64,000 bases of DNA from NCBI GenBank assembly GCA_032622095.1, contig CP136063.1:89321980-89385979 (forward strand), written 5' to 3'. A program made the translations under genes and the position numbers. Positions 46,621-58,288 of this stretch are shown piece after piece. Positions within the stretch are counted from its first letter, which is position 1. Each line of letters starts with the position of its first letter. A model generated the notes under the pieces. That model saw nothing but the letters and a program-made list of their open reading frames with translations. It made no database searches and had not been told where the DNA came from. The DNA is from Siphonodentalium dalli. Taxonomy: Eukaryota > Mollusca > Scaphopoda > Gadilida > Siphonodentaliidae.

Positions 46621-47003
46621 CCCTTTACCCAACAGAACGGCCCTGTGCCAATGCATTCTCTTATATATGCGAGTCGACCATAGGTCGCCTCGCATATATA
46701 AGAGAATGCATTGGCTTAACACATTAAAAATTATAAAATTGTTAAAGAATGTAAGAAAAAATGGTAAAAAAAGATATTTTTTTAGGCCAATGCATTCTCT
46801 TATATATGCGAGGCGACCTATGGTCGACTCGCATATATAAGAGAATGCATTGGCACAGGGCATAACTGTAACTATCACAATGTGGTCAAGGAGCCGGTTC
46901 CAATGATATCCATATGTGTATGGTTCTATTGAGACAGACCGAAGATATTTTAGGCTGTTGAAGCTTTATTTGGCCGGTTTTGGCCGGTTTGTTGGGTAAA
47001 GGG
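46621..47003. mobile_element. FE element, second copy
   Basis: 383 bp, nearly identical to 11700-12091 except for a shortened spacer between the hairpins. TTAA at 46617-46620 and 47004-47007. Set between two copies of 'ttaatactcagtagttac' (46599, 47004). Confidence 0.92.
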
Positions 47004-47079
47004 TTAATACTCAGTAGTTACTTAACCCTTTTTATAATTAGCCCCTAAACCCGGTCTAATATTTTTTAGCAAGACAGAG

Positions 47080-47185
47080 AGAGGGTGAATTTGGTGATGC
47101 TAGCCCACTGTGCGGGATAGCATCACTAAATTCACCCACTGGGGACCTCATTCTGCAAATGACAGGCACACTAAACTCAGGCTTG
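47080..47185. repeat. FB right hairpin
   Basis: From 'agagggtgaatttggtgatg' to 'aaactcaggcttg', lacking its left end; followed directly by an FD copy. Confidence 0.8.
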
Positions 47186-47188
47186 ATA

Positions 47189-47412
47189 CTAAAGCATCAT
47201 TGATGAGTAGTTATCCCATAGGAAACATTCAGATAATAAGTTCAACAGATGACCATCTAAACATTTCCCTCAAAAAATAGGACTTGATCCTTCTGCACTT
47301 TTATTTATCTGTCATCTGCTTTTATCACCTTATCATCCCTCCAAATGAATAATAGACCAATCCAATGTACACTTTTTAACTGACTGGGAGAACCAAATTA
47401 GTAAAGAGAGGG
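47189..47412. mobile_element. FD element, left tip lost
   Basis: 'gatactaaagcatcattgat' to 'agtaaagagagggtt'; same subtype as 38362. Confidence 0.82.
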
Positions 47413-48316
47413 TTAACAAACTGCAGTCAACTATATTACATGTCATGAGTAGGTGGACGGAACTATTACTTTTAGTGCTGCAGAAGGGGTTTCCATAGAA
47501 TTCATAGAGGTACAAGGTACAAGCGAAACAGGCTATTTTCCAGAGACAGTTTTCATCTTGGCATACATACGTAAAAAGTCATTGCGGTAATTACCGAGGA
47601 AAAAATGATGGAATTTCCGATAATCAAATTCTGATCAGCAAAAATGATGGGGACAGATAATTAACGTCGAGATAATCATTCAGCGAGCCTCCACGACACA
47701 AGCTAACTAATTCGCTCGCTAATTGCTCAGTAGCATGCATAAAAATAATCTGTTTGTCATCACATGGCTCAAATCCAATACAAAAAAACGATGACAAAAA
47801 ATAATTTGTCTTTGAGGAGCGAAATAATTTTGCTTATATTGATTAACTGTCGTCAGTTTGCCTGACACGTGGTTTAATGTCCATAAACAATACATCATGT
47901 ATGATTTATAATATGTGCTAAAGCTGGTCGACAAATGAAAAATTCATCATAAATATTGTAAAATTGTCACCAAACAAGATAATGCTGATTTCACATCAGC
48001 ATTTTCACATGGTAGCACTAACTCAGACAAAATAATTGAGAGCGCATAAACCATGGGTGACTGAATTGTCAATGACACTGTGGCTTAAAAATAGCTGGAT
48101 ACTATGGCCAAAGGAAAACAATCACTACCTGTATTTCTGGGAGGGGGTTTCATTTTCTTTTCTTTTTTATTACTTTTTTCAATTGAAAATAAGGAAAACA
48201 GTGTCACAACCTTAGTAACCATCACGATTCAGGCATAATTTGAAGGTAATAAGTGTTCTATTCACTATCATAATAACTATAATAATTAAAATAACGTATA
48301 ACTAAATTATAATCAT

Positions 48317-48395
48317 TATATTGATGAAAAACTCAACTATAATCATTATATTGTTTAACTCAACTATAATCATTATATTGTTTAACTCAACTATA
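48317..48395 (+). repeat. Short tandem repeat 'aactataatcattatattg'
   Basis: Three copies of about 27 bp, followed by a small hairpin at 48405-48475 ('ggaatgattaacagccc' / 'gggctgttaagcattcc'). Confidence 0.85.
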
Positions 48396-49640
48396 ATCCA
48401 ACAGGAATGATTAACAGCCCGAGGGCCGCTAATAGGCCAGAGGGCTGTTAAGCATTCCTGGAGGATGTTAATAAACCATGACACTGACAAAATCATTTTT
48501 ATTACTATTATTACCACTCCGTCCTCACGTGATCAGGGACTTCACTGGAAACTGGCACCAGGCATTAACGAAAACAAAGGTTCATTAACCCTGCCCCTCC
48601 CCCGCTTCCAGTCAACTTCATCTAAAAATTATGGAATCTTACCGTGCAGGTAAAATACAGTTAATCTACTAGAGAACACACCCTAAAGTTGTAATAATAA
48701 TGTATAACTGAACTACAATCATTATATTAATGCATAACTCATTATAATTCTTCAATGTAAATGCAAAACAGTTGTTACTCAATGTTATCTAGCTATTTGT
48801 TATGGTTATACTTGTGTTTTACTTGTTAGATAATATTAAAGTATTGGTATTAGTATTATAAAATGACCTTAAATTTGTATATAAGGTTAGGGAAAATCAA
48901 GGGAAGTATTAAACTGATCATTTTTCAGATCTTTTTAACTATAAAGGGCCATGTAGCGAGCTGCGTGATTTCTTAGTCTGATGCTGAATTCGAGCAAACA
49001 TGATATACTTGATGCATTCACATGGCGCGTGTTGGGAACATTGCTGGCGTTGAGATGAAAGCATCTAATGCTTGAATAGGAATGAGACCTAACTTTATTC
49101 GACACTCGTTGACATCTAGCACATGTACAGTATTCAATAGAATCCCAGTCAGTGAATACATATTGGGACTCATTTATCACGACAGGTTGTCTTGAGAAGA
49201 GAATCAACATGTATGCATCAGGTGCTCAGTTATAACTATATATATATCTGATGCAAATTCAGTTGCACCCGGAGCAATAGGAAAATCCTTTTCTCGGTAA
49301 ATACCAATCATTTCGCGGGCTTCAAATCCACATGTTTTATAAATGGCAATTATCAACTAACTGAGACAATGCCTTCAATTTGGTCTAAAACAATGTGACG
49401 CTAAAGCGCTGCTACGCAGGTCTATATTGAAAGAGGAACTATTTTGTCTGGCACCAGATCACGTAGTACTGACATTAGCTAATATAATTTTGCTTGTAGC
49501 GGTCATCATGAACCAGTCGGGTTTCTTTCGCAAATCCCATTATTTTCTACCACCCATTATTTCTGCTTCAGTTTTTTCGGAGGGGATATCTGTTTTGGTA
49601 ACAGCTATGCTTCAGTGTGTTTTTTCAGGTCTATGAGATA

Positions 49641-49740
49641 CAGTAATGCTCTAAATAAGCCATATTTCCAACTAAATCCTGAAAAGTTACCCATTATTCT
49701 GCTCTGGTTTATAAGGAGTCGATTATTTAGAGCATTACTG
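49641..49740. mobile_element. FA element, left arm deleted
   Basis: 'cagtaatgctctaaataag' joined to 'ccatatttcc' and the right arm; TA flanks. Confidence 0.88.
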
Positions 49741-49859
49741 TAGATTTGAGGCAAACCTGTCTTGTTATGATTAACAACCTGGTGGGATAAATAATATATG
49801 TAATTAAAATGGTATAATAGAAGTATGGTCAAAAGGATCTCCACCAAATACCTCTTACC

Positions 49860-50510
49860 TTAATTCTCTTAGTACGCTGCAAATAATATGGAGTTAATAT
49901 CCATGTTAATTGATGTGTGAATATTACAGAACATGCCTTTCTCAAGATCACCTTGGTACCTGGTCCATTCATTAAATTCTGATCCGATATCCCATTTCTG
50001 AGATATATTCCCAGACTGACGTATGGACAGACAAACAGACAGAAAAGTGGGGGTGTAATAATACTGTAAAGATAACAGTCTCTTAGTACGCTGCAAATAA
50101 TATGGAGTTAATATCCATATGTTAATTGATGTGTGAATATTACAGAACATGCCTTTCTCAAGATCACCTTGGTACCTGGTCCATTCATTAAATTCTGATC
50201 CGATATCCCATTTCTGAGATATATGCCCAGACTGACGTATGGACAGACAGACAGAAAAGTGGGGGTGTAATAATACTGTAAAGATAACAGTCTCTTAGTA
50301 CGCTGCAAATAATATGGAGTTAATATCCATATGTTAATTGATGTGTGAATATTACAGAACATGCCTTTCTCAAGATCACCTTGGTACCTGGTCCATTCAT
50401 TAAATTCTGATCCGATATCCCATTTCTGAGATATATGCCCAGACTGACGTATGGACAGACAAACAGACAGAAAAGTGGAGGTGTAATAATAGTGTAAAGA
50501 TAACAGGAAT
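49860..50510 (+). repeat. Triplicated ~210-bp unit
   Basis: 'cttagtacgctgcaaataat' begins copies near 49868, 50081 and 50294, each ending 'gtaaagataacag'. Copies differ by a few indels (caaacagac), so the expansion is recent. Three overlapping minus-strand frames here are artefacts of it. Confidence 0.95.
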
Positions 50511-50657
50511 ATCCATCAGCTAATTGTCGCCGAATGTCAAAAATGGATACCAAATGCTCACAGGGCCCCGAGTTCTTCTTTAAATTTTATAACAGTTACA
50601 ATATTGTAACCTTTGATTTAGAACCCTGATGCCAAAGCTATTACAGAACTATCTTAC

Positions 50658-50839
50658 CGTTAATTCTGGATCATCATCTGATTCTCCTTTGGCAGCGAAT
50701 GGCCACCACCCCTTCACTCGTTTATGTTTGAATATCGACATCATCGGAACATTTCCGTCGGTTTTCATCATTTGGAGTGAACATTGCTTTGATGATTTGG
50801 CACCTCGTGGGAAATGGTTCAGATCCAGGGTCAATGAAC
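50658..50839 (-). CDS. otof-like: Ferlin exon, end of C2 domain and KGWWPF
   Basis: Acceptor ATATTTCAG, donor GTAAGA after an ACG codon, phase 0. It encodes GSLTLDLNHFPRGAKSSKQC, SLQMMKTDGNVPMMSIFKHK and RVKGWWPFAAKGESDDDPELT. The counterpart in vertebrate otoferlin reads IELDLNRFPRGAKTAKQC...KGWWP. The basic RVKGWW segment ends the C2 fold and starts the ferlin C-terminal region. FB and FG fragments lie within 300 bases upstream, in the 726-bp intron. Confidence 0.97.
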
Positions 50840-50936
50840 CTGAAATATACATGAATTTGTGGTTAAGAGGGAGATATAAGTAAAAGTTTCCTTTGTTGCA
50901 AACATTTTTCTGCGTTATGAACAAAGTTTTCTTTCA

Positions 50937-50965
50937 GAGGTTTCAAATTGGGAGAAGGGAATCTC
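50937..50965. repeat. FG fragment
   Basis: 'agaggtttcaaattgggaga' only. Confidence 0.6.
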
Positions 50966-50971
50966 CTTCAA

Positions 50972-51065
50972 GTCTGGATAGTGTGTCTTCATTTGCAGAA
51001 TGAGGTCCACAGAGGGTGAATTTAGTGACGCTATCCCGCACAGCGGCATCACCAAGTTCAAGTCC
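50972..51065. repeat. FB left hairpin, truncated
   Basis: 'atagtgtgtcttcatttgca' to 'gcatcaccaagttca', in the 726-bp ferlin intron's flank region near an FG fragment. Confidence 0.75.
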
Positions 51066-51181
51066 ATGACTATCGGAAGAAAACAAATTTTTATAGCCAT
51101 TTGGTATTGGAAAATTGAATCCTAGAATGACCCTGCCCCTGTCGTTATAGTGGAAACCCTCTTTATTCTGATTAAAGTGAT

Positions 51182-51535
51182 CTGAAATACTCCGGTAGGG
51201 TGATCAAATAGATATGGAGAATAATCTTGCTCAAAGTAGTTATTTTTTACGAATATTAATCCAAATTGACAACACACACCGTCATTCTTATATATTAATT
51301 AAGTGCAATGACTCTAGATGTCGAAATCGTTTGCATTAGTTTATCGCCGATTGTTGCGTCCCGAACTGAGGTGTAAATATTTACAATTGAGCGTAGTTCA
51401 GATGATGTTTTCTATGGAGTGGTATGGTCGATTCATTTGAAAATTTCGGTGATCTTAGTAGAATGATAAATTCTCCAGGTTGGCATAGCACCAGAGTTAT
51501 AAGTTTATCGCACTCGAACAAGTCCATAATATGTT
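51182..51535 (-). repeat. Dispersed repeat, inverted copy of 868-1240
   Basis: 'ctccggtagggtgatcaaat' to 'cgaacaagtccataatatg'. It ends about 30 bases short of a ferlin exon's donor side. Confidence 0.85.
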
Positions 51536-51565
51536 TTTAAATCATATTTATTTTTAAAAACTCAC

Positions 51566-51756
51566 CCAAGAAATCGTCAGCAGAGAAGTGGTCAGCATCC
51601 CAAACTTGTAAGTTGAGCCGCGCTGGTATTTTCGTTTCCGTTTCATCCCAAGAAAACAGGGACTCCTTTCGTGATATGACTATTTTCTCCTCGGCAACGA
51701 GATAGTCAAACGGGAACACGAACCTCCAGTTAAAGTTACCTTCTCCAGTTAGAGAC
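51566..51756 (-). CDS. otof-like: Ferlin exon, [23 protein letters not shown]
   Basis: Acceptor GTGAATTTCAG, donor GTGAGT. It encodes [40 protein letters not shown] and [24 protein letters not shown]. The [13 protein letters not shown] segment is the calcium-binding loop 3 region of a C2 domain, with aspartates in WDAD and ADD. An FD transposon fragment starts at 51799, about 40 bases upstream of the acceptor in transcript sense. Confidence 0.97.
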
Positions 51757-51798
51757 CTGAAATTCACGATGGTAACCTGGGGATAATTGTATCCTTCG

Positions 51799-51905
51799 AT
51801 TAACCCTTTTTATAGTGAATGGATTCTCCCGTTCAACTATAGAAGTATACATTGGAATGGTCTATTATTCATTTGGAAGGGTTTTCAGCTAAGTTCAATA
51901 CATGA
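51799..51905. repeat. FD left-end fragment near a ferlin acceptor
   Basis: 'gattaaccctttttatagtg' to 'gttttcagctaagttcaa', starting about 40 bases from the ferlin splice acceptor. Confidence 0.8.
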
Positions 51906-52004
51906 GTAACATATGAAATGTTTAAACCCTTTGATAAATGAATACTTGCTGACAGATCATATTTGAAGTGACTCAAGGTGTTCAAAGTCGATTCATATGA
52001 AATA

Positions 52005-52218
52005 CAGTAAAGCCCTAAATAATTGACTCCTTAACCACAGCAGAATTATGGGTAACTTTTCAGGATTTAGTCGTAAATATGGCTTGTTGCCATTCATCGG
52101 AAAGCTCTCACTGAGAGCTTTCCGATGAATGGCAACAAGCCATATTTCTGACTAAATCCTGAAAAGTTACCCATAATTCTGCTGTGGTTAAGAAGTCGAT
52201 TATTTAGGGCATTACTGT
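52005..52218. mobile_element. FA element
   Basis: Full foldback with TA flanks, 214 bp; left tip CAGTAAAGCCC. Confidence 0.92.
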
Positions 52219-52654
52219 AACATAAGATTCTGTAAAACAACTATCATCAACAAGTACATGAAAAATAGATTGCTTTGTAAATTATTTTCATTTATAACTT
52301 CCAATAACGAGATTTCGCATATCGAAACCATTATGTTATGTAAACATTACTGTTACAGTGGAACTATCAATAATAGTCCAATTAGTGCAATAAAATACCA
52401 AAGTTTAATTATAACTTGACGGTAAATATTGTAAAAATCAAAGCATTGAAAAATATTCTGAAAATCATATTCAAACTAAATAATTTGATCTTACTGCATG
52501 ATTAGGGATTTTTGTTGACAAGTCACTGTAATGGTTTTGTTTACATAACAATGGTTTCAACACACAAAGTTTCATTATTGGAGAACTATCAATAATGAAT
52601 ATAAGAACAAAGTGTATCTATTTCTTAAAGATGCAAAATCCAAATTACTATTAT

Positions 52655-53110
52655 ATTGGCTTCGGGGGTAAAAAATATTTGATTCGAGTTGAGGAATCCA
52701 CCCATAAAAGCTCAGAGTGATCAAATATTGTTTTTTTAAATCAGTTATTTCTCGAGATATGTACTTATTTGTGACCTTTACAAAATTTGTAAAGGCGACG
52801 CCCAAATTGCAGATGAAGATGGGTATCTCTAAAATCAATTGGTAATAAATTTCATGTTAATCAAGTGATAAATACAGTCTTAATTCGTTGTGAACAACAT
52901 GTTGATAAATATAATCACAAGTTTCAGTTTGGGAAATTTTATACAATGGTTGACAGTGGTTAGCATTATTTTGTTGTAATTAATCGATTCTGATAAACAA
53001 AGCATATTTTGAAGAAATGTTGTTGTTGTAACTTGATGATATGGGGACTGTCAAATTGAGTACCTTTAATGTTCTTCTTGGTGGTGATGTTTGTACAGAC
53101 TTATATATTT
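52655..53110 (+). repeat. Dispersed repeat, direct copy of 21880-22330
   Basis: 'ttggcttcgggggtaaaaaa' to 'atggggactgtcaaattgag'; 5 G instead of 14. Confidence 0.8.
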
Positions 53111-53569
53111 TTTGCACATTTATCCACTGTGAGTGCCTTGGGTCCCTTTAATTCCCACTCATTCATTTGGAGGGATGCTCAGCTAATAATAAAGTCCATC
53201 AAATTGTCATAGTTTAAAAAAAATTATTTTCAAAAATAGCCATACAGAGTTTCTCTGCCTGTAGTCTGCTTAGGACTAAATGGGTTATATTAGAACTCGG
53301 TGCACCCTGACATACTATGAACCATATCACGCATCTGTCTCAACAAACAGATTCCAAACTCAAGCTTTCACATCCGACAACAAGAAAAATACACAACTAG
53401 TATTTATATACTGGAAACAGATGGTTGACGATTTAAAGGGATTATAGGAAAGAAAATAAACCAAGTAACAACTGGTCATCATTAATAATGCTCCATCGAT
53501 CAACAGTCATTACATCAACTTTATCGTTAATACAATAGGGAACCACAGGGATGATGCATGAGTGTCAGG

Positions 53570-53680
53570 CATGCCTGCAAAGAGTGTGTCTGTCATTTGC
53601 AGAATGAGGTCTCCAGAGGGTGAATTTAGTGATACTATCCCCATCACCTAATTCACACTCTGGGGACCTCATTCTGCTTA
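53570..53680. repeat. FB left hairpin, truncated by FA
   Basis: 'gcctgcaaagagtgtgtctg' through 'cctcattctgcttag', then half an FA element. Confidence 0.82.
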
Positions 53681-53793
53681 GTCTCACTGAGAGCTTTCCG
53701 ATGAATGGCAACAAGCCATATTTCCGACTAAATCCTGAAAAGTTACCCATAATTCTGCTGTGGTTAAGGAGTTGATTATTTAGGGCATTACTG
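53681..53793. repeat. FA right half, joined to FB
   Basis: Right arm from the hairpin centre, directly following a truncated FB copy (53570-53680). Confidence 0.85.
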
Positions 53794-54647
53794 TATTTAT
53801 CCATAATAAAAATTAGAACAGTTTATCTATTTTTCCATATTCTTCTTTGTGACAATGGATTTTACCAAATTTTATGATTTTTAACATTTAGACACAGCGA
53901 GTGCCTGATATCCCTTTAAGAAGTGCCACCAGTTTTTAAGGCATAAAAATGAAACAGCTACAGAAGTACTCCAATTTATTCAATATCAATTGACTCGCCA
54001 AATGAAATTCAGCTCGCTGGAGTGATGAGACAAAATTCTGTGATAATTAATTTAAGTCAATACAGTGTTGTTGATCGGGGTGCCGACGGTCCAACCCACA
54101 ATCCCAATATCCCATCATCATAACAAAGACCATATTTTTGAGGAAATAAAAATCGAAGAAAAAAGTTGTTTTTCTGGAGTAAATCCAATTTCTGTATGCC
54201 AAAATCCGTCAGAGAGTAAATAGTGCCCTGTCGGTAGATAATAATAGTGTGGGGACCCAATCCAAACTATGTGTGTTTTTATTGGTTAAATCGGTCCCGC
54301 TGAAGTGAATTATCCCGCCAGGCCGCTATGAAACCTGACTCCGCCCCTATTTACTCATCCTGCATCCGTTTTTTTCCTGGCTATCTGCTCAATTGGAAAA
54401 ATGAAATTACTATTGAGCCGGAAAAAATCTAATTTTCTGACCATGCTAACAAAGATGATTAACCATCGAATCCACAATACACTTAAACGTGATGTGGCCT
54501 AAAATGGTACGCCGCTCCAGAAAACACACATTGCCATAACAGTTAATGTGTACCTCTAGTCAACTTTATATGGATATATGACAGGATAAGGGCTAAAATG
54601 GTACAGATACTGCTCCAGTATTAAAATGCACATTAACAGTGGAAGTA

Positions 54648-54860
54648 CAGTAATGTGCTAAATAATCGACTCCTTAACCACAGCAGAATTATAGGTAACT
54701 TTTCAGGATTTAGTCGGAAATATGGCTTGTTGCCATTCATCGGAAAGCTCTCAGTGCGAGCTTTTCGATGAATGGCAACAAGCCATATTTCCGATTAAAT
54801 CCTGAAAAGTTACCCATAATTCTGCTGTGGTTGAGGAGTCGATTATTTAGCACATTACTG
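54648..54860. mobile_element. FA element with mirrored terminal variant
   Basis: Full foldback; the tip is CAGTAATGTGCTAAATAATC and the other end mirrors it as 'atttagcacattactg', so both ends carry the same two changes. Confidence 0.92.
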
Positions 54861-55676
54861 TAACTGCGTACACAAAGCCTAGTTTACTTTTTAGGGATGT
54901 TTTGATAATTTAACTGTTTCTTTGCTAAATATTCCTAGATGAATAGTTTTATTACAAATAAATAAATATAAATCAAGTAACTACCCATCAGTCAATAACC
55001 AGCTGTTTTTAGATTTATGTATTTTTTGTGTTGAAAATTTTGTTGTTGTAATTTTGTGGTCTGTAACCCTAGCAGCATTTCTAATATTTCTGTTAAATAT
55101 AGTTAGTACGTGGGTTAAATCCTGGCTTCTTAATAACGTATCAAATGTCTTAAAACTTCCTAGAAAGAACCTTATATTTCAATTTAATTTCTCGTACAAA
55201 ATTCTATCAATCACGTCCTTCAAGGAAATACGTCATGAGCAGAAAAAAACATTTGTGAAAAAATAATTAATCAGATAGCAATTGCAACTGGATTGTAGCG
55301 TAACTAGAGTATGTTACGTGGGTTACACGGTACTGTAATGTTTCTAATATTATTGTAACTTATTAGATTTCAAATGTAAGTCATAAGACTCCGCATCTCA
55401 GCTATAAGACGCCCAAAAATACCGAAAGCGTGGCAAGAAAATATGCGATATCATGATGCACAGAGTTTTTGTCAACGTTTTTCTGATGAGCTGTGACCTT
55501 AGAGCACCTTCTATCATTTTTCTCCTTGAGGTAAACGTAATATCATTGACAAAAAAAAGTGAAGATAAAGATTTCATTCCGACAGATAAAATGGCAATCA
55601 ATTGTCGAAAATGAGTTTTGGCATGAAACCAGTAATTCACTTCTCTTTTAGTGAAAGGTGACAAACAGGTCATCAT

Positions 55677-56440
55677 ATAATCTGTGTGATGTTCTGCGAT
55701 TATAAAAGTTCCAGTAGCTAACCACAGTTGGTGGGGAGGGGTACATATAATCTGTGTGGTGTTCTGTGATTAAGCTAACCACAGTCAGTGGGGAGGGGTA
55801 CGTATAATCTGTGTGGTGTTCTGTGATTAAGCTAACCAGTCGGTGGGGAGGGGTACGTATAATCTGTGTGGTGTTCTGTGATCGGTGGGGAGGGCTACAT
55901 ATAATCTGTGTGGTGTTCTGCGATTATAAAAGTTCCAGTAGCTAACCAGTCGGTGGAGAAGGGTACATATAATCTGTGTGGTGTTCTGTGATTAAGCTAA
56001 CCACAGTCAGTGGGGAGGGGTACATATAATCTGTGTGGTGTTCTGTGATTAAGCTAACCAGTCGGTGGGGAGGTGTACGTATAATCTGTGTGGTGTTCTG
56101 TGATCGGTGGGGAGGGCTACATATAATCTGTGTGGTGTTCTGCGATTATAAAAGTTCCAGTAGCTAACCACAGTCGATGGGGAGGGGTACATATAATCTG
56201 TGTGGTGTTCTATGATTAAGCTAACCACAGTCGGTGGGGAGGGGTACGTACAATATGTGTGGTGATCTCGGATTAAGCTGACCACAGACGGTGGGGAGGG
56301 GTACATATAATATGTGTGATGTTCTGCGATTATAAAAGTTCCAGTAGCTAACCACAGTCAGTGGGGAGGGATACATATAATCTGTGTGGTGTTCTATGAT
56401 TAAGCTAACCACAGTCGGTGGGGAGGGGCATGGTGGCTAC
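55677..56440 (+). repeat. Minisatellite, ~57-bp unit, about 13 copies
   Basis: Consensus parts 'tataatctgtgtggtgttct', 'gtgattaagctaaccacagt' and 'cggtggggaggggtac'; some copies insert 'gcgattataaaagttccagt' or lack the central part, giving a higher-order pattern. Intronic to ferlin. Confidence 0.95.
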
Positions 56441-56511
56441 GTTGGTAAACTGCATGGTCACTGGGTAGGGGCATGCATGGTGGCTATGTTGGTAAACTGC
56501 ATGGTGCATAG

Positions 56512-56613
56512 CAGGGACCAGTCTAGATAATTCAAATTGTACGAAAATAGCGAGAAGTTGCACATTATAGGGAGAAGATGTCTCCCAAGTCGCCCCCTCT
56601 CGGCTGGTCACTG
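56512..56613. mobile_element. Short FG element with 8-bp duplication
   Basis: CAGGGACCAGTCTAGA to 'ctctcggctggtcactg'. Its left flank is GTGCATAG; removing the later FB insertion makes the right flank GTGCACAG, 7 of 8 identical. Confidence 0.85.
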
Positions 56614-56618
56614 GTGCA

Positions 56619-56867
56619 CAAGCCTTGAAATAGTGTCTGTCATTTGCAGAATGAGGTCCCCAGAGGGTGAATTTAGTGATGCTACCCCGCATAGCGGGCT
56701 AGCATCACCAAATTCACCCTCTGGGAACCTCATTCTGCTGAGGTGTAAGCAGAATGAGGTCCCCAGAGGGTGAATTTGGTATGCTTGCCCGCTATGCGGG
56801 GTAGCATCACTAAATTCACCCTCTGGGGACCTCATTCTGCAAATGACAGACACTATTTCAAGGCTTG
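56619..56867. mobile_element. FB minimal form, 8-bp duplication CTGGTGCA
   Basis: 249 bp, CAAGCCTTGAAATAGTGTCT to 'actatttcaaggcttg', with perfect CTGGTGCA on both sides (56611-56618, 56868-56875). It has split the end of an older FG element. Very similar to the copy at 21202. Confidence 0.94.
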
Positions 56868-56875
56868 CTGGTGCA

Positions 56876-57062
56876 CAGGTCAACATCAACTACCCAGCTG
56901 GTTCGAATCCCGATGCGGATATGTGATTCATGCAAAGGGAAGAAAATACCTTGTTGGAGTATCTGGGTAAGTTTATCAGTTTCTTTCGGAGGGCCATTGG
57001 TTTTTACGTGCATGGGCGTGATTACCCAGTGTAAAATAAACCCTCTGCACAGTCTTTCCTGC
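56876..57062 (+). repeat. SINE-like segment with B box
   Basis: GGTTCGAATCC at 56900-56910 matches the pol III B box exactly; 'gtatctgggtaagttt' follows, as at 27220. Its 5' part is missing because FG and FB elements lie directly upstream. Confidence 0.5.
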
Positions 57063-57099
57063 ACTCATAAAACTGCCAATGTTATGGTCAAGCTGCTAT

Positions 57100-57300
57100 C
57101 CCTGTATACTAAATACTAATTGATGATTATTCCTTATTGAAATGTTCAGATTATAGGTTGTTTGTTGAACTTTTTATCTAAAAATTTCCCTCAATAAATA
57201 GGGTTCCTTCTGCACTTTTATATATCTGTCGTCTGCTGCGATCACCTTAACATCCCTCCAAATGAATAATAGACCATTCTGATGTATCTGAACATTTCCC
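57100..57300. repeat. FD element, decayed
   Basis: 'tatactaaatactaattgat' to 'aatagaccattctgatgta'; followed by two ~75-bp direct copies of 'gcgagaactgaattagagaa' (57402 and 57552). Confidence 0.75.
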
Positions 57301-57369
57301 ACCAATGAAAATGATTCCTGCTGCTCTTGAATTACCTGATTTATGTCTGTCAGCTTTTATTACCTGAAC

Positions 57370-57395
57370 TGGCTGATTATTTAGGGCATTACTGT
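57370..57395. repeat. FA terminal fragment
   Basis: 'ctgattatttagggcattac' and TGTA only, inside FD-derived sequence. Confidence 0.65.
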
Positions 57396-58076
57396 ATATA
57401 TGCGAGAACTGAATTAGAGAATTCTTTCAGAAGTGAACTGGTTAAATAATGTTACACCTATTCCTCGAAAAATATCTCAATTGTGTGAAATTTCCTGTTT
57501 CTCTGCCTGTCATCTGCTCATAGATAGAATATACCATTGTATATTGTATACGCGAGAACTGAATTAGAGAATCCTTTCAGAAGTGAACTGGTTAAATAAT
57601 GTTACACCTATTCCTCGAAAAATATTTCAATTGTGTGAAATTACTGAAAAGCTAAGCACTAATTCTGATTTTAGATAAGAACAAAAAAAGGACAAAAAAA
57701 CTATTGGTGGATGATTTCGATCTAGGAAGTACTTTTGTTTGTAGATAACACCATCAGTAAATTGAAGAAGATAACTCTATATAAGAGCAGCGTGACTGAC
57801 AGGGGGTATTATTATAAACCATGACTACCAGCACGTTATTTCACCTTAACATGTTAATGAAAATGGGGAAAAAAGCTGGGAACTGTGAGCTGTAATTACC
57901 GGAGTGAATCCCTCAAAGCCTGGAGCGATTAATTAATTGAATTGAAACATTTTTATCATCGTGTAAGTGTGAAGAAAGCAGGGACATTGTATTCAGATGA
58001 AACAGGATTTTACACAAAGGCCGGTTGCGATTTCAGATACCTATGAAGCTAACAATTTTCAAACTGAATGTTTTAA

Positions 58077-58288
58077 CCCTTTCAGTACCGTGCCAGGTCC
58101 GATTTTTGTATCAACCCATATTTCCTTGATCATTTTTCAAACTTGTTGATTATAATAATGTGATACATTGATGGAAAGAGATCTTAGAGCTCTTTCCATC
58201 AATGTATCACATTATTATAATCAATAAATTTGAAAAATGATCAAGGAAATATGGGTCGATACAAAAATCGGACTTGGCACTGAAAGGG
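58077..58288. mobile_element. FF palindromic element, TTAA flanks
   Basis: CCCTTTCAGTACCGTGCC to 'gacttggcactgaaaggg'. The arms are ~100 bp each with almost no loop ('agagatcttagagctct'). TTAA at 58073-58076 and 58289-58292. Confidence 0.93.

Larger units (their letters stand above)
40339..50657 (-). other. Ferlin intron, 10.3 kb
   Basis: Contains an FB element (40445-40825), FA copies (41271, 42881, 44813, 46319, 49641), a palindrome (41821-42092), a duplicated ~190-bp segment (42655, 43353), hairpins near 44330 and 45520-45760, an FG element split by two insertions (44730-45970), FE (46621-47003) and a triplicated unit (49860-50510). 47520-48300 and 48650-49420 look unassigned. Confidence 0.75.

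Noticed and set aside
49869-50553. Three similar minus-strand frames (77-93 codons)
   Set aside because: Similarity comes from the triplicated 210-bp DNA unit, not from a gene family.
56049-56412. Proline-rich repeat frames (-)
   Set aside because: They translate the minisatellite; the frame is broken at several units.
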